Assembly: GCA_947258825.1 (NCBI GenBank)
Contig: CAMYJX010000004.1
Span: forward strand, 82,122-146,121
Reading direction: 5' to 3'
Source of the DNA: an uncultured Pseudomonadales bacterium
GTDB lineage: Bacteria; Pseudomonadota; Gammaproteobacteria; Pseudomonadales; Azotimanducaceae
DNA: 64,000 bases
Positions 39,799 through 48,233 of this stretch are shown here, piece after piece. The stretch's first letter is position 1, and each line of letters opens with the position of its first letter. Both the position numbers and the translations under genes were made by a program. The notes beneath the pieces were generated by a model. It was not told the origin of the DNA and did no database searches. It was given only the letters and a program-made list of their open reading frames with translations.

Positions 39799-40469
39799 CC
39801 GGGCTTCTCCTCTGTCAGCCGGCTCCTCAGGAAGTCGAGCAGCTCCGGCAGGCCGAGGCCGGCTACGGCGGAAAAAGCGATGGTGCGTATCAGGGGTCGG
39901 TTCTGAAGCTGGCTGCTTACCATCTTCAGCGTGCGCTGCCGGACGCCGTACTTGAGCTTGTCGGCTTTGTTGAGGAGGATCAGCATTGGCAGCTCGGAAG
40001 CGGTCGCCCATTCGATGACCTCCAGGTCGTAAGCCTGCAGCGGATGGCGAATGTCCATCACCAGAACCAGGGCGACCAGGTTATCCCGATGGGACAGATA
40101 CTCGTTTACGGCCGCCTGCCATCTGGCCTGCTCCTTGCGCCCCGCCTTGGCGTATCCATATCCGGGCAGATCCACCAGGCGGCCATCGCTGATGGCGCCT
40201 CCAGCGTCCTGCACCGAAAAGAAGTTGAGCAGCTGGGTGCGGCCTGGAGTCTTGCTGACTTTGGCCGTCTGGCGGCTCCCCGAAAGGCGGTTGAGGACGC
40301 TGGACTTGCCGGCGTTTGACCGGCCCGCGAAGGCCACCTCGGGCGCCTCGTCAGCGGGGCATGAAGCAAGGTCCGGCGCGCTGGTCGTAAAGCTCAGGGT
40401 GAGCCGTGGGGTATCCTGCTGCGGTGAGGGTCGGGTGGAGGATTTCCGGTCTGTTCTGGTCTTGCTCAA
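39795..40469 (-). CDS. engB: ribosome biogenesis GTP-binding protein EngB (YihA/YsxC)
   Basis: Essential GTPase in 50S subunit assembly. G1 is FAGRSNAGKSSVLN, G3 is DLPGYGYAKAG and G4 is LLNKADKLK. At 224 residues the length is typical. It starts with TTG (40469). It converges on polA and is divergent from cytochrome c4, as in Pseudomonas. Confidence 0.95.
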   Translation of the reverse strand: MSKTRTDRKSSTRPSPQQDTPRLTLSFTTSAPDLASCPADEAPEVAFAGRSNAGKSSVLNRLSGSRQTAKVSKTPGRTQLLNFFSVQDAGGAISDGRLVDLPGYGYAKAGRKEQARWQAAVNEYLSHRDNLVALVLVMDIRHPLQAYDLEVIEWATASELPMLILLNKADKLKYGVRQRTLKMVSSQLQNRPLIRTIAFSAVAGLGLPELLDFLRSRLTEEKPG

Positions 40470-40729
40470 CGGACTGTGACTCGGCGAAAGTTGGTATATA
40501 ATTCGGGCCCCCTTTTGCGGCTTCGAAGCGGGCCGACAGGGTCAGATGACGTCAAGGTTAACCGTTCTGCGGTCAGAAAGGTGCCCAGGACGGTCGAGGC
40601 AGAAGATCTTCGCCGCCCTCTGCATGATTGGCCGGTCCCTGATAAGCCATGGCAGGGGCCACGGACGGCGTTCGAATGTTTGGAAGAATTCCTGGTGAGG
40701 GTAGGCCACAGGGTTCGCGTGAAGGATTA
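40470..40729. promoter_or_regulatory. engB / cytochrome c4 divergent region
   Basis: 260 bases without a gene. A rightward extended -10, TGGTATATAAT (40492-40502), is the only strong promoter element; no -35 matches, which suits an extended -10 or an activator-dependent promoter. A palindrome GCTTCGAAGC (40520-40529) lies just past the likely start site. That leaves a 5' leader of about 220 bases for cytochrome c4. Confidence 0.45.
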
Positions 40730-41365
40730 ATGGACATGCAAATGCGTTGGTTGTTGGCGGTCATGCTGTGTGCAGGGACTGCTATTCTGAGTGGCACCGC
40801 CTCGGCGGCAGGCGATCCGGATGCGGGGAAATCGCAGTCTGTCGTTTGCGCTGCCTGCCATGGGCAGGACGGCGCTTCCCCCATCGACCCCAGTTACGCG
40901 ATGCTCGCTGGCCAGAACGAAAAGTACCTCATGCGGCAGCTGCAGATGTTCCAGAGCGGCGAGCGGTATGCTCAGCTGATGGTGGGACAGCTGAATGGCA
41001 AAAGCGAGCAGGATCTGGCCGATCTGGCCGCTTATTACGCGTCTTTGCCTGCCAAAGTTTCCCAGGCGGACTCCGATGACGAGACGCTTGCCCGAGCGGA
41101 AGCCATTTATCGCGGCGGCATTCTAGGCAAAAAGGTTGCCGCTTGCTCGGGCTGTCATGCCCCGGGTGGTGGTGGTAACGCGCCAGCGGGCTTTCCCAGG
41201 GTCGGTGGGCAGTCTGCCGCCTACACGATCAATCAGCTCACCGCCTATCGTGAGGGCCAGAGAAAAACCGACGAGATCTATGGGGCCATGATGCGTGGCG
41301 TCGCTTCCCGGCTGACGGATACGGAGATCGCAGAGCTGGCCGCCTACCTCCAGGGGCTGTATTGA
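40730..41365 (+). CDS. diheme cytochrome c4
   Basis: Periplasmic electron carrier, here a likely donor to the cox-encoded oxidase. The signal peptide (MQMRWLLAVMLCAG to SASAAG-like cleavage) is followed by two cytochrome c halves, each with one heme site: CAACH and CSGCH, about 105 residues apart. The start may be ATG 40730 or 40736; GAAGGA is better spaced for the latter. It is followed by dsbA. Confidence 0.93.
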   Translation: MDMQMRWLLAVMLCAGTAILSGTASAAGDPDAGKSQSVVCAACHGQDGASPIDPSYAMLAGQNEKYLMRQLQMFQSGERYAQLMVGQLNGKSEQDLADLAAYYASLPAKVSQADSDDETLARAEAIYRGGILGKKVAACSGCHAPGGGGNAPAGFPRVGGQSAAYTINQLTAYREGQRKTDEIYGAMMRGVASRLTDTEIAELAAYLQGLY

Positions 41366-41602
41366 GCGAACCCCTGTTGGCACTTCCCCGCGAAGGGGTG
41401 GTCTAAAAAGTTGGATAACGAAGTTTCGCCCTGCCGGCCTTACAATCGTACGATCGGTTGCAGCATGTGCCTCTCGCTGGGTGGTCTGGCGTAGTGCTTC
41501 TCAGCAAAGGTCCGTGCGAGCTGATGCGGACCGGCCCGGTTTCGAAGCACCGTCACGGGTTTTTGACGCGAAACGGTTAAAATCAGGGTTGAAAAGGACA
41601 AT

Positions 41603-42349
41603 TTGGTGAAGCAATTGGCGCTGATTTGGGATTCGCGGTTTCCGGCATGGGTGATGGCCGTTTTGCTTGTTTTCAGCACGCCCGTACTCGGGCAGACCGA
41701 TGAGGCTCCCGGGGCTGAGGCGGCAGCTGCCCCGGAGACGGAGGCCGCGAAGCCTGGCCCGGCGCTCCGGTTCGAGGAAGGTGTCAGCTACGAGCGGCTA
41801 CCCGTCGTCGTCGAGGCTCGAGACCCCTCGAAAATCGAGGTGGTGGAGGTTTTCTCCTATGCCTGTATCCACTGTAAAACCTTTGAGCCCGCGGTAGAGG
41901 CGTGGGCTGTCGAGACCCCCGAGGACATCGATTTCTATCGGATGCCGGCGACTTTCAACCAGACCTGGACCGTACTGGCTCAGGGCTATTACACCGCTGA
42001 GGCCCTTGGTGTTCTCGATCAGGTGCATCCAGCCATGTTCCGCGCAATCCATGATCGCGGGGTCAACGCGGCCGACCCGGAACTCATGGCGCAGCTCTTC
42101 GAAGCTTCGGCGGGCGTGACGCCTGCGCAGTTCAATCAGGTCTTCAATTCTTTCAGCGTCCGCAGCCGGGTTCAGCAGGCAGACGCGCGGGGTCGCGTCT
42201 ACCGCATCACCGGAACCCCGACGATGATCGTTGACGGCACCTATCGGGTGGATGCTCGGATGGCGGGTAGCCACGGTAACATGCTGCAAGTGGTTGATTT
42301 CCTGGTCGAACAGCAGCGGGCTGCTGGTCAGTCGGCCGCGGGCAGCTGA
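41603..42349 (+). CDS. dsbA: thiol:disulfide interchange protein DsbA, CIHC active site
   Basis: Periplasmic oxidase that forms disulfides. The hydrophobic N-terminus (FPAWVMAVLLVFSTPVLG) is a signal peptide. An Ala/Pro/Glu-rich linker of about 20 residues follows, then the thioredoxin fold with FSYACIHCKTFEP and the cis-Pro loop ITGTPTMIVDG. The active site CIHC replaces the common CPHC, which should alter redox potential. The start is TTG 41603 or GTG 41606, just after AAAAGGA. The synteny is the PA5489 position. Confidence 0.92.
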   Translation: MVKQLALIWDSRFPAWVMAVLLVFSTPVLGQTDEAPGAEAAAAPETEAAKPGPALRFEEGVSYERLPVVVEARDPSKIEVVEVFSYACIHCKTFEPAVEAWAVETPEDIDFYRMPATFNQTWTVLAQGYYTAEALGVLDQVHPAMFRAIHDRGVNAADPELMAQLFEASAGVTPAQFNQVFNSFSVRSRVQQADARGRVYRITGTPTMIVDGTYRVDARMAGSHGNMLQVVDFLVEQQRAAGQSAAGS

Positions 42350-42373
42350 GCAGGTCGATAAAGGACAATAGAA

Positions 42374-43300
42374 ATGCAGGATAGTCCACAGACCTCTCCC
42401 AAGGAGGCCGTTAGACTCTTCGCGAAGTCTCTGGAGCAATCTGCCATGCTGGCCTGGGCCAGGCGCGGAGAGATACGTTCGGTGCCAGCGGCCCCGGCAA
42501 TCACCGCCCACTCTACCGAACAAAGCCTTCACGATGGCCGCGCTCCCCTGCGCTTCCTTTCTTTCAACATTCAAGTCGGTATCGGCACGTCCAAGTACCG
42601 GCACTACCTGACGAAGGGTTGGAAGCACCTGTTGCCGCATGAGCGGGCGCAGCTGAACCTTGAGCGCATTGCTGATGTGGTAGCGGGATACGATTTCGTC
42701 GCGTTGCAGGAGATCGACGGCGGCAGCATGCGCAGCAGCTACGTCAATCAGGTGGAGTTCATCGCCGAATGCGCGCGTTTTCCCTACTGGTACACGCAGC
42801 TCAATCGAGATCTTGGCCCTCTGGCTCAGCATGGGAATGGGCTGCTGTCCCGGCTGTCACCCATGGACATGGAAGACCACAAGCTGCCAGGGGCTATTCC
42901 CGGACGCGGCGCCATCGTTGCGCGGCTTCCGTATGGTGACGTCAGCGTGCTGGTGGTGCTTCTGCACCTGTCGCTGGGCGAGCGCTCCCGCCGCCTGCAG
43001 CTCGAGTACGTCAGGAATCTAATCGACGGCCAGCAGCATGTTGTGCTCATGGGCGATATGAACAGCCATCTTTCGGAACTGCTGTTTAATTCACCCTTGG
43101 CTGAAACCAGCCTGATGCCGGCGGCTGGCCAGGTTCAACCGACCTACCCCTCGTGGCGACCGCTGCGAGCGCTTGACCATGTGCTGGTCTCCCCCTGCCT
43201 GGCAATTCGCGATTACGAGGTGCTGGATTGCCGGCTGTCGGACCACCGACCCATATCGGTGACCCTGGAACTGGCAGACCGGCCGGTCGGCCGTCAGTAG
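42374..43300 (+). CDS. endonuclease/exonuclease/phosphatase family protein
   Basis: Metal-dependent phosphoesterase of the EEP superfamily. The ordered motifs are FLSFNIQVGIG, LQEIDGG, MGDMNSH, RALDHVLVS and LSDHRPISV, giving a complete catalytic set. A 55-residue N-terminal extension precedes the fold; there is no signal peptide, so it is cytoplasmic. At the same place after dsbA Pseudomonas has PA5488. The substrate is unknown. Confidence 0.88.
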   Translation: MQDSPQTSPKEAVRLFAKSLEQSAMLAWARRGEIRSVPAAPAITAHSTEQSLHDGRAPLRFLSFNIQVGIGTSKYRHYLTKGWKHLLPHERAQLNLERIADVVAGYDFVALQEIDGGSMRSSYVNQVEFIAECARFPYWYTQLNRDLGPLAQHGNGLLSRLSPMDMEDHKLPGAIPGRGAIVARLPYGDVSVLVVLLHLSLGERSRRLQLEYVRNLIDGQQHVVLMGDMNSHLSELLFNSPLAETSLMPAAGQVQPTYPSWRPLRALDHVLVSPCLAIRDYEVLDCRLSDHRPISVTLELADRPVGRQ

Positions 43301-43339
43301 TCAGGCCGCCCTCCAGGCGCAGTAGCCGCCTCACGTCGG

Positions 43340-43700
43340 CTCGAATATCACCCGGTTTTTTTGTCGGCGGCCCGGCTCGACGCGCCCCCGGTTTCCAGAG
43401 ATTCAGCACGCGGCCGACAGCTAACCTCGTCTGAACGGCCCTGGAAGATCAGATTGCCGGTCGTGCTCAACAGGCCGCCATTCCAGCTGGAGCCGTGCTG
43501 GGCACGCCAGGCTTCGGCGCCGCTTTCTGCGTCGTGCGCCCGGATCACAGACCAGGAGCCGGTGGAATAGAGCACCCCGTCGACGACGATGAGTGTGGCC
43601 TGAAGCGCTGCTCGTCGTAAGTCCGGCCGTGACTCAGCCAGTTGCCGGACTCTGCATCCGCGGCGCGAATGCGCGCGCCAGCAGGATTCGTTGGATCATT
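43340..43700 (-). pseudogene. relic of a PQQ-dependent alcohol dehydrogenase
   Basis: Read on the minus strand, three pieces of the beta-propeller survive. Near 43680-43610 is [16 protein letters not shown], a mature N-terminus. At about 43609-43530, in a different frame, [19 protein letters not shown]. At about 43530-43430, [16 protein letters not shown], close to the C-terminal blade. About 500 expected residues are absent between and around them. It is bounded by the EEP gene and the E1-type gene. Identity as a quinoprotein is from motif memory; the loss of function is clear. Confidence 0.72.
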
Positions 43701-43870
43701 CCCTTCCCCTCAATCTTTGATACAGGCGGTTTCGTCTTTGCGTTCGAGTTTACAAAAAGAACCCGCCGAACCGCCGCGTACCCGGCGCTCTCAGGCTATG
43801 GACCCTGGTGCCCGGTTGGCGTACGTTGTGCAGATACGAGGGCCACGCAGACGCGCGAGACCAGAAGCAG

Positions 43871-43922
43871 GTACGCGGGCAGTTGCGCGGAACAACGTGC
43901 GCGGGTAGCTGCACGGAACAAC
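43871..43922 (+). repeat. two tandem imperfect 26-bp repeats upstream of the E1-type gene
   Basis: Copy 1 is 43871-43896 and copy 2 is 43897-43922, identical at 22 of 26 positions and directly adjacent. Each ends in GGAACAAC. They stop 25 bases before the ATG at 43948, where a regulator or leader structure could act. Confidence 0.75.
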
Positions 43923-43947
43923 AAAAGGTGCAAGGTTAATCGGTCAG

Positions 43948-46668
43948 ATGTCGAGCAGTTGGACACCGCACCGGGACGACATCCAGGTTGGCGATAGCGG
44001 GTCAGGCCCCGACGATTCGTTGGATGCCGATGACTGGCTGGAAGAGCAGCAGGAATGGGTGGACGCGCTGGATGACCTGCTTAGCCACCGCGGCTCGGAA
44101 GGCGCTCGGGCGCTGCTGCACAAGCTCCAGGGGCATCTCAGCCGTCGCGGTTTCGTGCTCACCGATGCCGCGCTTAATACGCCTTATAAGAACACCATCG
44201 AGGTCCGAGATCAGCCTGCCTATCCGGGCAACGTCGAGCTGGAAACTCGAATAGGCAACATCATCCGCTGGAATGCGGTGGCCATGGTGCTGCAGGCCTA
44301 TGACAGCGGGTCGGGCGTCGGCGGCCACATCGCCACCTATTTGTCGGCGGCCACCATGATGGAAGTAGGCTTCAATCACGTCTTTCGTGCCCGCAGCGCG
44401 ACCTACGGTGGCGATCAGGTCCATTTTCAGGCGCACACCGCCCCCGGCGTTTATGCCAGAGCTTTCCTCGAAGGTCGATTGACAGAATCTCAGCTCCGCA
44501 ATTTCCGTCGTGAGCTGGCGGCCGGGGGCGGTTTGCCCTCTTATCCGCATCCCCGCCGGCTTCCCTGGTTCTGGCAGATGCCCTGCGCCAGCATGGGGCT
44601 CTCTACGCCCAGCGCGATCTATCAGGCCCGCTTCGCCAAATACCTTGAGAGTAGAGGGCTCAAAGCCAAAGACGGCGGAAAGATCTGGACGTTCATCGGT
44701 GATGGAGAAGCAGACGAGCCGGAAGTGCTCGGGACCATCAACATCGCCAGTCGGGAGCGGCTGGATAATTTTGTGCTGGTGATCAACTGCAACCTGCAGC
44801 GGCTTGATGGGCCCGTTCGTGGAAATGGCAAAATCATACAGGAGCTGGAGCGGTCGTTTCGGGGCGCCGATTGGCACGTAGTCAAGGTCATCTGGGGCAG
44901 CGGATGGGACCCTCTGCTGGACCGTGACGAGCACGGCACCCTGCAGGCCCGGATGGAACAGGCTGTCGATGGCGACTATCAGTTTTACAGCGTTTCATCT
45001 GGCGATGCGGTACGCGAGCACTGGGTTGAAGACACGCCGGAGCTGAGAGAGCTGATGAAAACGCTCTCGGATGAGGAAATCCGCTCGATAAAGCGCGGCG
45101 GGCAGGATCACAAGAAGATCTACGCGGCTTTCCATCACGCCGCTGAGGTTCAAGGCAAACCCTGCGTCGTCCTGCTCAAGACGGTCAAGGGAGACGGCCT
45201 TGGCCCTGGAGCGGAAGCCAGCAACACGGTCCATCAGAAAAAGTATCTCAGCCCCGAAGAGCGTCGAGAGCTGGCCAAGCGCCTGGACATACCCCTGGAC
45301 GACGATGCAGTGACCCGGGCGGCCTTCTACCGGCCGGCGGAAGATTCTGAGGAGATTCGCTACCTGAAGGCCCGCCGGCAGGCGCTGGGCGGCAACCTGC
45401 CTGCACGCGAAGTTCGCTGCCAACGACTGGCACCGCCGCCTCTGGACCTCTTCAAGGACGTGCTTAAGGGGTCGACTCGAGAGGTTTCTACCACCATGGT
45501 GGTTGTTCGCATGCTATCGAAGCTTCTCCGCGATCGGGATATCGGCCGCTACGTTGTCCCCATCGTGCCGGACGAGGCCCGAACCTTCGGCATGGACGGG
45601 CTATTTCCCCAGGCGGGCATCTACTCACCTGCCGGTCAACGCTATCAGCCCGTGGATGCTGGATCCATAGCCCCGTATCGGGAGGCAGAGGACGGGCAGA
45701 TACTGCAGGAAGGCATTTGCGAAACCGGGGCGATGGCGTCCTTCATGGCCGCCGGTACGGCCTATGCGAACTATGGCTTACCGATGATCCCCTTCTACAT
45801 CTTCTACTCCATGTTCGGGTTCCAGCGGGTGGGAGACATGATCTGGGCGTGTGGAGATATGCTTTGCAAAGGCTTCCTCCTGGGCGGCACTTCGGGGCGG
45901 ACCACGCTCAACGGGGAAGGCGTGCAGCACCAGGATGGTCATTCTCACCTGCTCGCAGCCACCGTGCCCAACCTCAAGAGCTACGATCCGGCTTTCGGCT
46001 ACGAAATCGCGCTGATCGTCCGGGAAGGTATCCGGCGCATGTATGCCGAGCAGGAGAACCTTTTCTATTATCTCACCGTCACCAACCAGCCTTACCCCAT
46101 GCCGCCGCTGCAGGACGATGCCGGCGTGGAAGAGGGCGTTCTCAGCGGAATGTACTGCTTCGCACGCCGGGCCGGGGCGGCGGTCAATCTCATGGGCAGT
46201 GGGGCCATCATGCACGAGGTGCTGCGAGCCCGGACCCTGTTGGCCGAATTAGGCGTCGTCTGCAGCGTCTGGAGCGTAACCAGCTACACAGAGCTGACCC
46301 GCCAGGCGCTTGCAGCAGAGAGGGCAACGCTTCTTGGCGCCGAGGGAGCCGACGGTCTGTGTCCAGTCACCGAGTTGCTGCAGGATGAGCAGGGCATCTT
46401 TGTTGCGGCTACCGACTATATGAAGGCGCTGCCGATGAGCATCTCTCGCTGGGTCCCCGGTCCCTTTACCGTTCTGGGGACGGATGGGTTCGGGTTGTCC
46501 GAGGCCCGTCCTGATCTGCGGAATTACTTCGAAGTTTCAGCGGAATGGATTGCTTTTGCTGCCCTGTCCACCCTGGCCCAGAATGACAAATGGGATCGTG
46601 AAGCCGCTGTGGCTTTTGCCCGGGATGCGGGGCTGGACCTGACGAAAATGGATCCCGCTTCTTTGTGA
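43948..46668 (+). CDS. pyruvate dehydrogenase E1-like (homodimeric AceE/MdeB type), stand-alone
   Basis: Thiamine diphosphate 2-oxoacid decarboxylase of the AceE class, 906 residues. The ThDP/Mg motif is GDGEADEP with INCNLQRLDGPVRGNGK. The phosphate and pyrimidine regions (GVGGHIATYLSAATM, GLFPQAGIYS, EGICETGAMASFMAAGTAY) are intact. No E2 or E3 gene is nearby, so it is probably a paralogue, like MdeB of Pseudomonas putida, which prefers 2-oxobutyrate. No methionine gamma-lyase neighbour is seen, so the substrate is open. A tandem repeat precedes it, and the stop lies in a second set of repeats. Confidence 0.88.
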   Translation: MSSSWTPHRDDIQVGDSGSGPDDSLDADDWLEEQQEWVDALDDLLSHRGSEGARALLHKLQGHLSRRGFVLTDAALNTPYKNTIEVRDQPAYPGNVELETRIGNIIRWNAVAMVLQAYDSGSGVGGHIATYLSAATMMEVGFNHVFRARSATYGGDQVHFQAHTAPGVYARAFLEGRLTESQLRNFRRELAAGGGLPSYPHPRRLPWFWQMPCASMGLSTPSAIYQARFAKYLESRGLKAKDGGKIWTFIGDGEADEPEVLGTINIASRERLDNFVLVINCNLQRLDGPVRGNGKIIQELERSFRGADWHVVKVIWGSGWDPLLDRDEHGTLQARMEQAVDGDYQFYSVSSGDAVREHWVEDTPELRELMKTLSDEEIRSIKRGGQDHKKIYAAFHHAAEVQGKPCVVLLKTVKGDGLGPGAEASNTVHQKKYLSPEERRELAKRLDIPLDDDAVTRAAFYRPAEDSEEIRYLKARRQALGGNLPAREVRCQRLAPPPLDLFKDVLKGSTREVSTTMVVVRMLSKLLRDRDIGRYVVPIVPDEARTFGMDGLFPQAGIYSPAGQRYQPVDAGSIAPYREAEDGQILQEGICETGAMASFMAAGTAYANYGLPMIPFYIFYSMFGFQRVGDMIWACGDMLCKGFLLGGTSGRTTLNGEGVQHQDGHSHLLAATVPNLKSYDPAFGYEIALIVREGIRRMYAEQENLFYYLTVTNQPYPMPPLQDDAGVEEGVLSGMYCFARRAGAAVNLMGSGAIMHEVLRARTLLAELGVVCSVWSVTSYTELTRQALAAERATLLGAEGADGLCPVTELLQDEQGIFVAATDYMKALPMSISRWVPGPFTVLGTDGFGLSEARPDLRNYFEVSAEWIAFAALSTLAQNDKWDREAAVAFARDAGLDLTKMDPASL

Positions 46669-46707
46669 CCCGGTCACCGTGACTCGGTCAGCATGACGCG
46701 GTCGCGT
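46666..46707 (+). repeat. three tandem 14-bp units across the E1-type stop and sulfotransferase start
   Basis: Units at 46666-46679, 46680-46693 and 46694-46707 share TGACnCGGTC. The first holds the palindrome TGACCCGGTCA, and the join of units 1 and 2 holds another, GTCACCGTGAC. The first TGA is the stop of the upstream gene and the ATG of the next gene spans units 2 and 3. Confidence 0.7.
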
Positions 46708-47478
46708 CGGGTCCACATTGTGGGCTGTCATCGCAGCGGAACCACGCTGATGATGGAGTTGATGTGGAGATGCTTCGAGTTCAGCGGTCGATCTGAGCAC
46801 GAGGTTGCGTTGTTCGAGCCCGTACCGGCCGGTGAAACGCTTTATCTGACGAAGAAGCCACCAGACACGATCCGCCTTGCCCCCGCTTTTCTGGCGGACG
46901 AGCAGCTGTTCGTCACCGCCATGCTGCGGGATCCGCGATCCGTCGTTTCCAGCAAACACCCGAAGCGGTCCGACGTGTATTTTTCCGGGTTTCGTCGCTG
47001 GCGCCAATATGCAGAGGCGATTCAACGCCTCGAGCACCATCCGCGATATCTCGTCATCCGCTATGAAGATCTGATCGAAGACCCAGACCGGGTACAGTCG
47101 ACGATCTGTCAGCGGTTTCCTTTCCTTACTCAGCGGGGCCGCTTCTCAGAGTACCCTGAAGGCGCCCGGGTGCCGGAACGCGCCAGTCAGTCGCTGCTGG
47201 GGGTCAGGCCCTTTGATCCTGCACGGATACTGGGCTGGCGCGACCACCTGCCCAGGGTGAAGGGGCAGCTGCAGAATTTTCCCGATATGCAGACCTGGCT
47301 GGTGAACCTGGGTTACGAATCAGATCGCGCCTGGATGAAGTTGCTGGATGATGTTGAACCCTATCAGCAAACCTACAAGGAAAAGGCTCCTCATCTCCTC
47401 AAGCGTCTGGAAACAGACTTCCGATTCTGGTTGAAGACCCGGCGTTATCTTCGTGACCGTGGCCTGTCCAGACGCTGA
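46693..47478 (+). CDS. sulfotransferase family protein
   Basis: PAPS-dependent sulfotransferase fold. The 5'-phosphosulfate loop is VGCHRSGTTLMMEL (about residues 10-23). The 3'-phosphate motif is LRDPRSVVSSKHP (about 78-90), and RYEDLIEDPD is the following conserved segment. At 261 residues it has no signal peptide. The acceptor is unknown; a Tyr/Trp-rich C-terminus may bind it. It starts 22 bases after the E1-type gene, so co-expression is likely. Confidence 0.85.
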   Translation: MTRSRRVHIVGCHRSGTTLMMELMWRCFEFSGRSEHEVALFEPVPAGETLYLTKKPPDTIRLAPAFLADEQLFVTAMLRDPRSVVSSKHPKRSDVYFSGFRRWRQYAEAIQRLEHHPRYLVIRYEDLIEDPDRVQSTICQRFPFLTQRGRFSEYPEGARVPERASQSLLGVRPFDPARILGWRDHLPRVKGQLQNFPDMQTWLVNLGYESDRAWMKLLDDVEPYQQTYKEKAPHLLKRLETDFRFWLKTRRYLRDRGLSRR

Positions 47479-47564
47479 ACCCCGACCTGAAGTTTGAGAA
47501 CCAGTTATCGAGCAAGATCTGCCACCCCGGCCATACTTAGAGTAACCGGCGGTGTTACCCGAAT

Positions 47565-48233
47565 ATGGATCTTCGTTTCTCTCACTTTGAAATTCTCACG
47601 GGCACCGGGGCGCTGTTCCTGTGCCTCGTTTTTGTCGCGCTCTTCATCGAAGCGCCTGCCATTCAGGAACAGATTGGTAGCGAAGCGGCAGAAGCCGTGC
47701 GCAAGCAGGATCTTTTCTGGGTCAGCGTGCAGGCCCACGGCCAGCACCTGGTGCTGACGGGCGCCGCCCCTGACTACATGGCAAAACGGCAGGCCGGCGA
47801 GATAGCGGCGGATGTTCGCGGCGCCACGGCAGTAGACAACCAAATTGCTATTATTGGTGAGGAGGGTACTTGTCAGATCGAGCTCGATCGTCACCTCAAG
47901 GGCGAGCTGGTGACGTTCAAAGCGGGTCGAGCCGAGCTCGCCGATAGGAGCTTTCCCGTTCTGGGCCTTGTGGCCAGCGTGGCCCGCAACTGCGATGCCG
48001 CCTTTGAGGTCGCCAGCCACACCGACGCCGCAGGAGATTCTGAAATCAATCTCAAGCTGTCGCAGCGCCGAGCAGAGGTGGTGGTTCGATATCTGGTACA
48101 GAGCGGGGTGGATCCTCAGCGGCTGCGCGCGACGGGTTACGGTGAAAGCCAGCCGCTGGCCGACAATCAGACTGAAGACGGCCGTGCGGCCAATCAGCGG
48201 CTGGAATTCCGCGTCCTGGGAGATGCAGCGTGA
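47565..48233 (+). CDS. BON-OmpA family membrane-anchored protein
   Basis: A 222-residue protein with one N-terminal helix (about 10-30) that is not cleaved by an obvious signal peptidase site. A BON-like segment (about 45-95, VSVQAHGQHLVLTGAAP ... VDNQIAII) and a C-terminal OmpA/MotB domain follow. The peptidoglycan motif region is SHTDAAGDSEINLKLSQRRAEVV and GYGESQPLADN. It probably spans from inner membrane to cell wall. Its ATG lies just after a GTAAC/GTTAC hairpin (47542-47558). It overlaps the next gene by four bases. Confidence 0.82.
   Translation: MDLRFSHFEILTGTGALFLCLVFVALFIEAPAIQEQIGSEAAEAVRKQDLFWVSVQAHGQHLVLTGAAPDYMAKRQAGEIAADVRGATAVDNQIAIIGEEGTCQIELDRHLKGELVTFKAGRAELADRSFPVLGLVASVARNCDAAFEVASHTDAAGDSEINLKLSQRRAEVVVRYLVQSGVDPQRLRATGYGESQPLADNQTEDGRAANQRLEFRVLGDAA

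Noticed and set aside
47542-47558. GTAAC/GTTAC hairpin before the BON-OmpA gene as a terminator
   Set aside because: Five base pairs and no T-run; noted only as a possible leader structure.
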